Shown: positions 1 through 11,140, counted from the first letter of the stretch. The stretch is 64,000 nucleotides of DNA from Siphonodentalium dalli (GCA_032622095.1 CP136068.1:57870025-57934024); one strand, 5' to 3'. Numbers and translations: made by a program. Notes: generated by a model not told the origin, from the sequence alone.

Positions 1-351
1 AGAAAATGTATTATTTTCCACTGTAGGATACGAAACTCTTGCAGCGATATCCGCTTAGATATGTACGAAAATTATATAGTAGTTACCCCAAACTGTAGAT
101 GTGGATACGTATATGAAAGTGCTATGCACTTTTTCCTTAATTGCCTACTATATAATGTACAAACACTAGAACTATACCGTAAACTGGACGACCTCAACTT
201 TCAAATGAGCAATTTTAAGCATTTACTTTGGGGAATTCCAAGTGAAACTTCATCAAGAAATGAAAAGATGTTCCGCATTGTTCAGGCATATACAGCTGCC
301 ACAAAGCGTTTTGAACCGGACTTACTCTCAACGAACACACCTAACAGATAG
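1..351 (+). pseudogene. LINE ORF2 C-terminal remnant (cut by left edge)
   Basis: The frame is open from base 1, so the fragment enters from outside the window and ends at a stop at 349-351. It reads as the extreme C-terminus of a non-LTR retrotransposon ORF2: a basic stretch with RIRNSCSDIR, then the CCHC-like module CRCGYVYESAMHFFLNC. That spacing (CxCG, acidic residue, HFFLxC) is characteristic of the region after the reverse transcriptase domain in CR1- and jockey-like elements. About 40 residues follow before the stop. No catalytic residues are present in this piece. It differs from the other LINE tails in the window, so it is a separate family or an old copy. It is judged a transposon relic rather than a host gene. 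Confidence 0.75.
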
Positions 352-449
352 ACCCTTTCACGTCATATCCGCCTACCGGGTCTTTTATACGGAAAGCAAA
401 AAAAGACAATATTGGATAAATAATTGCCACCACTGACTAAATAGTCCAG

Positions 450-2716
450 TGCATTTATGGTTTCCACCTCAAAATAATTGCAACACAAAGTTTCTCAGTG
501 GGAATAAGTACTTTAACCCATCACAAATAATATACTAAAAATCAACAAGAATCAAGAAATGCGAAATTGATGAATTTTGTGAAATAAATTTAGTAAAATT
601 TGGTAAAATAATCATTTTATAGCTTTTTAAGGATGTTTATAAAAAAACTTCCTTTCACATGTCCTTCCATTTATATATCCATTTTGTAGAGTGCACAACC
701 CTGATTACAGAACAGAAAACCTTTCCTAGATACGTTCAGTATTTTTTGAGTTATGTGCCTCCAAAATGTGGAGTTTGTCTAATTTCGGAGGCTCAATTTC
801 TCAAAATTAGTTGAAATCCATTTTTTATGGTCTTGTATTTTAAAAAATACAGAAAAATGAAGGGATTCCTTGTTGTTTTAGTCATTTCCTCTCTAGGTTG
901 TGCACAAAATATGATTTCTTTATGCATCTATGATTGAGAGGACAAAAATATTCTTAAACAAAATGTGTGTTCCACCATTGTATGGACAGCCAAATTTGCC
1001 TGTGGTCCAGAACCGGCGTGATAAAATAGCATATTTGATGTCATACAAATCAATAATTATATATCCACATTCCCTTCTTTCTCATAATCACTTAAGTATA
1101 CATCGTTAAACACATTGTAAAGGAATTTCTCAAATCATGGCGTAGAAAATCAAATTATGGCCCTATGAATCTTTAGAATTGACTCATCTAAAAATGCCAT
1201 TTAGTTTTTGTGTATAAATTGTAAAAACAATGTATGTTCAATGTGCAAAATCATTTGAACTTTCCTCCTGAAACACTTTAGGGTTGAAATAAATGCCTTA
1301 TGTTGGATATGTCAATGAATGTCACTGAATTTCACTAATTTTTCTGGAAACTGATGCCAAATTTGAATATCTGAAAAACCATATTGACAAAATCTAGAAA
1401 ATATGGACCTTGATGCATAAAACTTTAACATCACCAGCTCCTACAAACCTTATTCTTTCACACAGAGTAAACTGCTTCCTGTTTTGATGTTCATATTTAG
1501 AGCTACGATCCTTTTTGTTGTCACTCAATGGCGAAATAGCGAATCATTATTTCGGGCTGGTTCTATATAACATGCTGATAAAGTTCTAAATAAACATCTA
1601 ATATTTATTAAAGTACTAAACTGTTTACCATGCAAGAATAATCTGTACAAACTGGAATAAAACAACCCTTTGTCTCCAATGACTAGAATATGGTGACAAG
1701 ATCATAGCCTTTGTGATTTCACCTACCCCATTATCAACATTCAAATTTGGAGTCAGTTTCTTAAAAAATATGTGAAATCCAGTGACTGTTGATTGGCATA
1801 ACCAATGTAATCATATTTTTTCCAACACTAAGTGTTTTAGGAGGAACGTTCAAATTATTTTACACATTAAACACTAATTGTATTCATTGTTGTTTACTAT
1901 TTGTGCACAAAAAAAACTTTAAAATGGACAAAAACACCACAAAACAGTCCAAAATGGCATTTTTGGAAAAGAGTCAATAGAAAGGATTCATAGGGCCATA
2001 AGTTGATTATGGCACATATGTGTTTAGCAATTCCAGCACAGCGTATTTAACCTAGTATACGTAAGAGGTTGTGAGAAATACAGGGCATATGGATATCAAT
2101 TCATTGAGTTGTATGACCTCAAATATGGTATTTAATCACACCAGTTCTGTGTCACAAGGCAAATTTGGCTAAGTCCATACAATGGAACACACATTTTGTT
2201 TAAGAATATTTTTGTCTTCTCGATCATAGATGCATAACGAAATCATTTTTTTGTGCCCAATATAGTGAGGCAACTAATACAACAGTAAGATATCCCTTCA
2301 TTGTTCTCTAGTTTTTAAAATACTAGACCCTAAAATATGGATTTTAGCTAATTCTTCAGAAATTGAGGCTCCGAAATTAGACAAACTCCCAATTTTGGAG
2401 GCACATAACTCGAAAAAATTCTCAACGTATCTGGAAAATGTTTTCTGTTCTGTAATCAGGATTGGGTACTCACTCAACAAAATGGATATATAAATGGAAG
2501 GATATGTGAAATGAAGTTTTTTATAAACATCCTTGAAAAGCTATAAAATTTTACCAAATTTTACTAAATTTATTTCACAAAAATTATCAATTTCACCTTT
2601 CTTGATCCTTTTAGATTTTTAGTATGTTGTTTATAATTGGTTAATAGACTTATTCCTGCTAAGAAACATTGTCTTGCAATTGGATTGAGGTTTGGCACTT
2701 TATTCTCATAAATGCA
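450..2716. mobile_element. Large foldback (inverted repeat) element
   Basis: Two diverged arms face each other: roughly 450-1370 and 1735-2716, with about 365 bp between them. Corresponding blocks read in opposite orientation throughout, for example the block around 740-800 against 2350-2420, the block around 940-1000 against 2170-2240, and the block around 1320-1370 against 1735-1780. Both outer ends carry TGCATTTATG on the inward-reading strand, preceded by CAG. No intact ORF lies within; the short ORFs are shadows. It looks like a non-autonomous foldback or long-TIR DNA element. The superfamily is not identifiable from the ends. Confidence 0.7.
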
Positions 2717-3690
2717 CTGAACTAATAGGCACGAAGATCCTTATGAACATGGGAGGGAAAGATGTTATGAGTTATGTATTCAAGCGAACATCCCAAGCAA
2801 TAATAATGAGTGCTCCGTCTCTCAAGGAGTCAAGATCGACAACGACGTTGTACACATCGACCCACAACTCTTGTTTCAGAGGCTTATCACTGTTGCCAAA
2901 GCGCCGACCAGAGGTGATGTAACCTGCTGTGTCAGACTTTAGGTAGAAAAGGATTTCATTTACATACACTATCACCAGGTGCCGTGTTGGAAGGGGCTCA
3001 ATTTGGAACCAACTGATTGGGGATGGCAGGTTAAGGATGGGCGGCTTAATCCTATCAAATGTGAGGAACCACCAGCTCCAAAAGAACTACTGAACATCAT
3101 TCGTTGTAAATGTAAAACGGACTGCAAAAGTAATAGGTGCACATGCCGAAAACATGGAATTATGTGTTCTATGTCTTGTGGGGAATGCCAAGGTGTTGAA
3201 ATAGTTTGATTATGTGCTTGTAGTAACAAAATGAAAAAAAAACCCACAATTGTGGATATAACTATATAACAATAGTTCCAAGCCCAGTTATGACAATTTT
3301 ACAACTGCATCAAGAGTTATTGTAGACTTCCAGTTTTTCACTGAATTTTGGCAATTTTTTCAACTTTTTGACCCAAATTTCGAAAATTTAATCAATATTT
3401 ATAGAATAAATGATACAAATTCATGGATACAACTGTACCACAGTTTATCATTGTGAAAATATAACAATTGTATGTTTACATCAAGAGTTATTAACAAAAA
3501 ATGTTAATCTCCATTGTTCACCAATTTTTCATAATTTTCGCCACTTTTTGCCTCAAAAAGGCCATTTCGCATGTTCAGATTTTTGTTGATTTTTAGCTGA
3601 GTATTACTCTATGATGCTCCCAACCAAAATAAAACAAAACTTTTGTGTTGCAATTATTTTGAGGTTCAGTCCTATTTTCTCATAAATGCA
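2717..3690. repeat. Segment ending in a third copy of the foldback terminus
   Basis: A third copy of the terminal sequence lies at 3642-3690 in the same orientation as the right end of the foldback. Its 23 bases at 3642-3664 are the exact reverse complement of 467-489 in the left terminus, a better match than the nearer right terminus near 2660-2690. The original element may therefore have run from 450 to about 3690. Two loosely related copies of a CATCAAGAGTTATT-containing block lie at about 3290-3400 and 3470-3560. Confidence 0.55.
2762..3209 (+). pseudogene. Decayed transposon-type protein with CXC cysteine-rich tail
   Basis: One frame around 2830-2935 reads VHIDPQLLFQRLITVAKA and then stops. 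After a frame change, 2979-3209 reads a WGW segment followed by RCKCKTDCKSNRCTCRKHG and MCSMSCGEC. The closely spaced cysteines resemble a tesmin/TSO1-type CXC module. This combination of an LLFQRL block, a WGW block and a CXC tail is one I associate with the C-termini of large repetitive invertebrate proteins, probably transposon-encoded. The fragment is broken by at least one stop and one frame change and has no visible start. It sits between two copies of the foldback terminus, suggesting it is residual coding sequence of the autonomous parent. The family assignment is from memory and not certain. Confidence 0.5.
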
Positions 3691-3741
3691 TGGACATATA
3701 AATATAAACAAGGGCCACTATTTCTCAGTTATTATTTTCAC

Positions 3742-3757
3742 GGAGAGAGAGGGAGAC

Positions 3758-3810
<53 letters not shown>

Positions 3811-3821
3811 GCGCGAGAGAG

Positions 3822-3912
<91 letters not shown>
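3742..3912. repeat. (GA)n microsatellite
   Basis: About 170 bp of almost pure GA dinucleotides, with a few C, A or extra G interruptions in the left third. The poly-RE, SL and ER open frames across it on both strands are artefacts of the repeat. Confidence 0.95.
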
Positions 3913-3914
<2 letters not shown>

Positions 3915-4500
3915 ACCGGCAGAACGCTCGAATTTTACAAACACAAAACCGGACTATCACACACTCTTTACACAAATTTTCTTTTTTTGTTGACAACATT
4001 TATGCAACTTCAACATGTATGTATTTCCTCTGTCATTTTGTTTAAATTCATAATATAAATTGTATCTGGGAGCGGGGGACATTGTAAGTTGTTAAAACTT
4101 GTACCCCAAATCCCGTTGTAAATGAATTTACAATAAAATATGTTTAAAGTCAAAGTAGCATTGCACAATATACAATTCAACCATGCATGGTGCTACTACG
4201 ACAAAAGCCACTAAACAATTTGTCAGTAGTATCAACTGCAACATATATAGTAGGACCAAAGTCTTCTCGGTCCACACAAAATTGGTATATATCGGTTGGA
4301 GTGATGCTGGTTTGGACAGAGCTCCGTCCCGTTACTGTTCTACATACTTTACGATTAATGTCAAAAGCAATTAGATTTATAATTAAACAAAGCCTGGTTT
4401 TCCAGTTAATTTCGATTTGTCGCGCTTTCAGAAATTGTATGAAAAACAATATAATGAATAATACCATCTCTAAAACGGTAAATGAAATATCAGATATAAA
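3913..4500. other. Non-coding; possible LINE-like 3' tail at 4060-4160
   Basis: No supported gene. At 4075-4145 a run ending in TTTACAATAAAATATG resembles the 3' untranslated end of a retroposed element. Overlapping short ORFs on both strands at 4177-4570 have no recognisable motif. Confidence 0.3.
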
Positions 4501-4506
4501 CTATAA

Positions 4507-4795
4507 TATGGTAGAGTACCCTATTGTACAGTTCCACTACCATGATAGTACCATATTAGTACCAAGGTAGTACCATGCGTGGTAGTACCATGGTAGTAGC
4601 ATTTTAGTACCAACTGTAACATGGTATAGTACCCTAGTACAGTACCGCTGTCATTGTAAGTACCATGGTTTTACCATGGGAATATCTCACTTTATACGTG
4701 CTAGAACCATTGTAGTACCATGGTAGTATCACGGCAGTACCAACTGTACCATGGTATTATAGAGTGCCCTAGTAACTGTCATTGTAGTACCATGG
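4507..4795. repeat. Cluster of palindromic TACCATGGTA repeats
   Basis: The motif GTAGTACCATGGTAGTA and variants (TAGTACCAACTGTA, GTACCATGG) recurs about every 20-40 bases. Each copy is a near-perfect dyad centred on CCATGG. It reads as a short-period satellite or the core of a palindromic MITE. No ORF is implied. Confidence 0.7.
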
Positions 4796-5294
4796 TCGCT
4801 TCAAGAAGACACGAAGGAATGGGGAGGGGAGAGAAGGAAGAAAATGAAAGTGTCAATGCTACTGTAGTTCAGTTGGAGAGGGAATAATGTCATACATTAC
4901 AGTCAATGGAACGTTTAGGAATGCGGAAACTCTCGTTTAAGCAATATCAGAGGTCAACCAGAAGAGCCATATGAAGTTTGGGATCATTGGATTAAATTGT
5001 TTGTTGTTGGGTGTGCTGCGGTATTTAAACAAGATTAATATCAAAGATTGCTGCTGACAGAACATAATTTTAAATGACAAATTTTCCAATCAAGCGACAA
5101 TCAGAAGAAGATTAGAAAACCATATGGATAATTAACTCCCACAATGTCTTCATTTACCATGTTCTGAATTCGTTAAAAATTTCAAAACGATATAACATAA
5201 GAGTTACAGGGTATTATATGAGGGGGAACTATATTATAACCTTTTTGAGGTTTATATATACGAGTTGCCCCCACTCTATGTTATTTCTCCTTAC

Positions 5295-5479
5295 CTGTGT
5301 TTCTGACAGGCTCAGCTGTGAAGCCAATTCGACGCGTTCGGGGGTAGACAAGTATCGCTGTGTTTCAAATCTCTTTTCCAGGCCGTTTAATTGTTGATCG
5401 CTGAACACCGTTCTTGCTTTTCGTCGTCTGCAGTGTTTTATCGAAGATTCTTGTTGGTTGACTGCAGATAATGGATAGG
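5295..5479 (-). CDS. Bsx: Brain-specific homeobox (Bsx/bsh) exon 2
   Basis: This exon encodes a short linker and then the first 44 residues of a homeodomain of a nuclear DNA-binding transcription factor. It reads KHCRRRKARTVFSDQQLNGL, then a segment with EKRFETQRYLSTPERVELA and LSLSETQ. L16 and F20 of the homeodomain core are present. This is a near-perfect match to the Bsx class, which has KHCRRRKARTVFSD immediately before helix 1. The acceptor is TTTTCTTCACAG ending at 5480. The donor is CAG|GTAAGG, with intron starting at 5294. The exon starts in phase 1 and ends in phase 0 between Q44 and V45, a classical homeobox intron site. W48, F49 and N51 must be encoded by a later exon not found here. 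In-frame sequence beyond either boundary is intron. It joins exon 1 near 21.2 kb. Confidence 0.92.
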
Positions 5480-5499
5480 CTGTGAAGAAAATTGATGTC

Positions 5500-6460
5500 A
5501 ACGTTGTGAACCAAACAAATTAGACGATACAGACCCTACATTCTTTTGTTCTACACGTGGCTCTAAATGGTTAAGACACTATACGCTTGCGTTGTCTTAC
5601 AAATAAATCAACGAATCAGCATTTAAGAATCAACAACAGACAATTATGTGCGAGTATATATGTAGATAAATACAGAGTTGTAGTGTTCTTGCATATATGT
5701 TTCTCAGTAATTCCGGCCCTTTGCTACAAGTAGTTGGAATTTCACATACAGAGCGGATTTGCGAACTAGCAGCACACTCGGAACAAGAAACCCATAGTCA
5801 GAAATGGTAATGCCCTCAAGATCATATTATTAGGCATATATATAATATAAAATATATTGGTTTCCTGAATGCACCACCTCAGAATTCCGTCAAAACAACT
5901 AAACCTTCAGATTATTACAACAAATACGGCTTATCACTGAACGATTCTCATTCACCACGTCAGAATACGCAGCATGATACCTAATAAACAGAAAACCTCT
6001 AAATGCGGACACAAATTATACTATAATCGGTTTAAATACACCCCGATACTTAGCAATGCGACCTTTTGTCTACATTCCAACTGAAACATGCTTCATCAGC
6101 AATGTTATCTGTTATATGATGCATTGTGGTCCCGCCATAAATCTTCAAGAGTGGCCCAGCCATTGATCACACCTAATATCGAAAGCAATTAACGCGGCCA
6201 TAAAAGTTACATACTGCAACAATGAGACATCCGCGAAGATACATCCGCGAATGCATATTTCCTGCAAAAATCTAACCGGTACGCAATATAGCTAGTAGGC
6301 CTACATTTTAAATCATATTTGCTCCATAGCTCCACGGACACGTCCAGATCAGCCTCGTACCATACACCATAGAGGGCGTAATGAGAATCCATGCACTTTC
6401 GCGATTTTGGCATTTGTGCGGGCGCACTACCCGGAACGCGTGGATTAACACTCTCAGTAT
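5500..6460. other. Intronic sequence, nothing recognised
   Basis: AT-rich single-copy-looking DNA inside the Bsx intron. No ORF, RNA gene or repeat stands out. The short minus-strand ORFs at 6207-6502 have no motif. Confidence 0.5.
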
Positions 6461-6466
6461 TGTTGG

Positions 6467-6619
6467 TGTCATGTACTGTATAAGTTGAAGTTTGGTACGC
6501 AATATCCGAAGTACGGATATGCGATTATGTTTGTGTGAATAAAATGGATGCGCCCAGTAAAAGTTATTTCACTATCAAATCTATAGTAATCCATAGCCTT
6601 CAATCATCAGAATAGAACA
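6467..6619 (+). repeat. 5' LTR of outer gypsy element
   Basis: 153 bp, TGT...ACA ends. It pairs with 13471-13624. It is followed directly by TTGGCGACGA, typical of a tRNA primer-binding site in invertebrate gypsy elements. Confidence 0.9.
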
Positions 6620-6673
6620 TTGGCGACGATATATGGGAGGATAATATCTTAGTGAGACAAGCCAGTAAACATC

Positions 6674-6991
6674 ATGTCAAATGTTCCCAATTTTCCGGCG
6701 TTTGACGTCGCAGATTCATCGTCCCTAGCTTCTCGATTGGAAAAATATGTTGATCGTTTCACCAATTTTCTGGTTGCTTACAACATTGAAGACCATAAGC
6801 GCAAGAACGCTCTTCTTCTTCTTCATCACGCTGGTCCAGAGGTATACGATATTTACCAGTCAATCAAACCAGATGCTGATGGTGCTGATTCATTTAAGAC
6901 AACAATCACATGTTTGAATAAATATTTCGCACCGAAGAAAAACCTCACATATGAACGCTCAGTCTGGAGTAAACTACATACCCACATATAA
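6674..6991 (+). pseudogene. Gag N-terminal fragment of outer gypsy element
   Basis: The frame starts MSNVPNFPAFDVADSSSLAS 54 bases after the 5' LTR and includes RLEKYVDRFTNFLVAYNI, a KRKNALLLLHHAGPEVYDI block and LNKYFAPKKNLTYER. This is the usual capsid N-terminal region of gypsy gag: an aromatic and leucine-rich segment, then a Y-F-x-P-K block followed by YER. The similarity stops after about residue 97 and the frame ends at 6991. The rest of capsid, nucleocapsid and protease are missing, so it is a truncated relic. It would have made the virus-like-particle shell protein of the element. Confidence 0.75.
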
Positions 6992-7732
6992 AAAATAGTG
7001 GGTCTGACGACCTTTCGTTCAGTTTTCATTTCCCAAACCCGGGATTCCTTGTAATTACCGCCAATCAAAACTTAGCTCCAAGAAATGTGTGCCCCAATAA
7101 AAAACTAGTAACATGTCACGTGCTTTCGGTGTGGAAATTCCGAAGGTGTGGCTAAATGTTGTTAAAATAGTATCCATGACGTCATGTTATACCAGAAGAG
7201 AAATTCACAAATCGACAAATAAAGTAGATTGTTGACGAGAGTTTAAAATCAAGAATCACCGGAATTTGGAGTGCAAGCAACTGTAATTATGGTACAACTG
7301 GCCAATCGTTGGAGCTAATAATACGGCTGTGTAAGGTCGGGAGGGTTTCGGTGGGGTTGGTGGTGGTGCTCTTCGCTCGTTTTGGCTGCGGTGGTACTAC
7401 TGCCGGTACTGGGGAACTGATAGATCGTTTTGTTATGTCATTTAACTTTTTTTTAGTTCTGGAGTTGTTTTAGCAAATAGTCCCGACATTCATGTATTTT
7501 TGATTCGTGGCCGTTGATTTGTGTTATTTTTTGACAACATGGTCGACAAATCGCCTGGCCAATCTAAAAAATAATTCGTTCTGAGTCCAAGAGATCCACA
7601 TAAATTGACATTTTTTTATAATTTCAAGAAGATCTGTCTTAGTTATTGTACATATTATTTTGGATCCCGGAAGTTAGCTGTTTCCCTTTATTGTCAGTAA
7701 AACAACCGCCGAACGAAAAGTCACAAACCCTG
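6992..7732. other. Non-coding block between outer gag and inner pol
   Basis: No ORF of note. The segment belongs neither to recognisable gag nor to pol and lies upstream of the 149-bp repeat. It could be the left part of the inserted element or a remnant of intervening DNA. I cannot place its boundaries precisely. Confidence 0.4.
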
Positions 7733-7881
7733 CGCCAGTGTTAGACTGTGTTTGTCGTGAACGTTTTATGTTTGTACCCTCTGTGAGAAACCAGGGATTT
7801 ATTCTATCTCTTTTCGATATTGTTTCATATTAACCAGCTCGTCATTTGTGTGTCTCCTCATTCAACCTCCATTTATATCCC
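7733..7881 (+). repeat. 149-bp exact direct repeat, left copy
   Basis: Identical to 10992-11140 over all 149 bases, starting CGCCAGTGTTAGACTG and ending CATTTATATCCC. It precedes the inner pol frame and overlaps its in-frame upstream extension. It behaves like a short LTR or LTR part of the inner element. The flanking five bases (CCCTG and TCTTA) do not match, so no target duplication is evident at these limits. Confidence 0.8.
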
Positions 7882-7909
7882 ACCGCATTCATCTGTGCAT
7901 TTCTCGAAC

Positions 7910-10900
7910 ATGGTTTCAGTTGACCCTGACAATATTCTTCCTAGTCATTTTTCGAAGCAGTTTCGAGCTGTGTTGGATGAATTTGACGCTGTGTTTGGGG
8001 AAGACATTAGTGGATACAATGGTGCGTTTGGTCAATTTGAAGCCATAGTGAACATGGGACCAGTGTTACCCCCACAACGAAAAGGGCGTGTTCCGCAGTA
8101 CTCACATGGTAAACTTGTTGAATTGCAAGATAAATTTGATGAGTTAGAATCACTGGGAGTGTTTGCGAAACCAGAGGATGTTGGATTAGTGGCTGAATAT
8201 CTAAACCCGTCTTTCTTGATAAAAAAGCCCAATGGCAGTTTCCGTCTTGTGACTGCGTTTGCAGATGTCGGCAGATATGCCAAACCTCAGCCATCTATTA
8301 TGCCGGACGTAGATTCAACGCTGCGGAAAATCGCTCAATGGAAGTACCTAGTTATGACAGACCTTCAGAAAGCATTTTACCAGATACCCTTGTCCAAGGA
8401 TTCCTTCAAGTATTGTGGTGTCGCTACCCCATTTAAAGGGGTCAGAGTTTACACGCGCTCCGCCATGGGTATGCCGGGTTCGGAAACAGCGCTGGAAGAG
8501 CTTATGAGTCGAGTTCTGGGTGATTTGTTGGCTGAAGGTGTAGTAGCAAAGTTGGCCGACGACTTATTCTGTGGTGGCGATACACCAGAGGAGTTGTTAT
8601 ATAATTGGATTCGTGTCCTCGAGGCATTTAAGAAGTCTAACCTTCGTTTGTCAGCTTCGAAAACGGTGATTGCGCCAAAAACTGCCACTATTTTGGGTTG
8701 GATATGGTCAGACGGCACTTTACGTGCGAGTAGTCACAAAATTGCTACTTTGTCTACGTGCGATCGTCCAAGCACCATTCATGGACTCCGTTCGTTCATA
8801 GGAGCGTACAAAGTGATCTCTCGTGTGTTACCACAAGCAGCACTCCTTATTGCTCCACTCGATGACATAGTAGCTGGAAAAAACTCTACAGACTTTATTG
8901 TGTGGTCGGATGACCGGATTGCAGCATTTCAAAATGCTCAAAAACATTTGCTGAACAACAAAGTAATAACGCTTCCACGACGAGATGATGTACTGTGGAT
9001 TGTTACTGATGCATCTGTAAAAGTACCTGGAATGGGAGCAACATTGTACTCCGTTCGTAATACTCAACTAAAGATGGCAGGTTTCTTCAGTGCAAAGTTG
9101 CGAAAAAATCAGAGGACATGGCTTCCGTGTGAAGTAGAGGCATTGTGCATAGCTTCCGCAATAAAACATTTCGCTCCTTACATTATACAGTCCGGTCACC
9201 CAACATGTGCTTTGACCGACAGTAAGCCTTGTGTACAGGCATTTGAAAAACTTTGCAGAGGTGAATTCTCCGCTAGTCCTCGCGTGGCAACATTCTTAAC
9301 AGTTGTTAGCAGGTATCAGGTCTCATTGCGACACATCCAGGGAACATCCAACTTACTCAGCGATTTTTCTAGCCGTCATTCGTTAGAATGTGAGAGCCCC
9401 GAGAATTGCCGTGTGTGCCTGTTTGTGGATCAGTTATCAGACTCTGTTGTTCGACAAGTATCTGTGCAAGACATTCTGTCAGGAAAAACCCGTCTCCCAT
9501 TCACTAATAGGTCTACCTGGATGCAGACTCAACAGGAGTGCTCAGATCTGCGCAGAACAAACGCACATCTCACCCAAGGTACTCGTCCTTCAAAGAAAGC
9601 CACACGCGTGCGAGACGTGAAACGGTACTTGAACTGTGTCACAATCGCTAAAGACGGTCTTCTTGTAGTTAAACGACATGAGCAGTTATTGCCTGACCGG
9701 GAATGCACAGTAGTGCCAAGAAGCGTCATTGATGGTCTCGTAACAGCAACACACCTCAGATTAAATCACCCGAGTGCTAATCAGCTGAAAGCAGTTTTAC
9801 ATCGTTATTTTTTGGCACTCGACATGGACAAGTCCGTAGATAATGCCACACAACATTGCCATACATGTGCCACATTGCGTCCAGTTCCAAAATTCCTCCA
9901 AGAACAGTCCGCAGTTGCTCCACCAGATGCGATAGGGACATCGTTTGCCGCAGATGTAATGAAACGTAGCCGTCAGACCATTTGCGTGTTGCGCGAAACT
10001 GTAACGTCATTTAGTGATGCATGCATTATTCACGATGAGCGAGCAGAGACACTCCGTGATGCTCTTATACAAATGGGTGTCAGGATTAAGGCTGTGGAAG
10101 GACCCAATTCTACTGTACGCACAGACAATGCCCCTGGATTTCAAGCATTAGTGAACGACGAGATCTTAGCTCACCATAGTATTACTATTGAGCTTGGACG
10201 TGTGAAGAATATTAATAAAAATCCTGTGGCTGAAAGAGCGATTCAAGAGTTGGAGGGTGAGCTTATACGTCAAGAATGTAGATCAGAAGTCTTGTCGCCC
10301 CGCAAGCTGTCGACTGCTGTTGCACAAATGAATGCTAGAATTCGTGCTCGTGGTCTTTCGGCGTACGAGATGATGTTTCAACGCGACCAAGTCTCATGCG
10401 AACAGTTGCCGATTTCTGATCGAGACATGATTGTGTGCCAACATGAAATTCGTCTTGGAAATCACACACACAGTGAACGCAGCAAAGTACCATGCGCAGG
10501 AGTCCCTCCCGTGAACAATATATCTCTTGGAGATTTGGTATATTTACACCGCGATAAAACCAAACATAATGCGCGTGACAGGTATATTGTGGTTGGTATG
10601 CAGGGGAGTTTGTGTGACATTCGAAAATTCACTGGAAATCAGTTGCGAGGTGTTAAGTATAATGTAAAGAAAAGTGACTGTTTCAGCATAAACAATCAGA
10701 CCCAGACCGACCAGCGGCTGTATCGAATGACAGCAATGACACGTCTGATGACGAATACGCAACCGATCCTGATCAGTTACATATGCCAGATATTCCAACG
10801 GAGATAGCGGAACCGAGTCTCGAACCGGACACTAATCGTGGTAATCAGCAAACGATTGCCACAGACACTCCGCGTCGTAGGTCTACCAGGCACAGACGTC

Positions 10901-10938
10901 GCCCAGCTTATTTGGCAGACTTCGCTACTGACTCATGA
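7910..10938 (+). pseudogene. Inner gypsy-type pol (RT-RNase H-integrase), frameshifted near the end
   Basis: The first plausible methionine is at 7910 (MVSVDPDNILPSHF); the open frame extends upstream into the 149-bp repeat. Counting from 7820, a reverse transcriptase shows FLIKKPNGSFRLVTAFADVG, VMTDLQKAFYQIPL and LADD at 245-248 (catalytic Asp pair). RNase H follows with VTDAS at 395-399. The integrase shows an HHCC finger ending CHTC, then AAD, TDN at 768-770 (D769) and AE805, giving a DD35E spacing. The order RT-RNaseH-IN is that of Ty3/gypsy. The frame stops at 10807, but a neighbouring frame continues to a TGA at 10938 with RRRSTRHRRRPAYLADF, a typical integrase tail, so there is a single-base indel near 10700. 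No gag or protease precedes it. Confidence 0.85.
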
Positions 10939-10972
10939 GTAATAACTTGTAAACTAAAGTTTTCATGCAGGT

Positions 10973-10988
10973 GAAGAGAAAGAAGAGG
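10973..10988 (+). other. Polypurine tract of inner element
   Basis: GAAGAGAAAGAAGAGG sits just before the right copy of the 149-bp repeat. That is where a plus-strand primer is expected next to a 3' LTR. Confidence 0.6.
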
Positions 10989-10991
10989 TTA

Positions 10992-11140
10992 CGCCAGTGT
11001 TAGACTGTGTTTGTCGTGAACGTTTTATGTTTGTACCCTCTGTGAGAAACCAGGGATTTATTCTATCTCTTTTCGATATTGTTTCATATTAACCAGCTCG
11101 TCATTTGTGTGTCTCCTCATTCAACCTCCATTTATATCCC
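10992..11140 (+). repeat. 149-bp exact direct repeat, right copy
   Basis: Identical to 7733-7881. It follows a polypurine tract, as a 3' LTR should. It is followed by ACTGGCGC, which is complementary to GCGCCAGT at the left copy, so the true terminus may extend a little beyond 11140. Confidence 0.8.

Noticed and set aside
3643-4045. Arg/Glu-rich and Ser/Leu-rich proteins
   Set aside because: Pure translation of the (GA)n microsatellite on both strands and in several frames.
5229-5294. Continuation of the homeodomain ORF past SETQ (VRRNNIEWGQ)
   Set aside because: This is intron read-through beyond a consensus GTAAGG donor. It does not match helix 3 of any homeodomain.
7733-7909. N-terminal 30 residues of the inner pol frame as real protein
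   Set aside because: They are encoded within and just after the 149-bp terminal repeat, upstream of the first methionine that precedes recognisable pol sequence.
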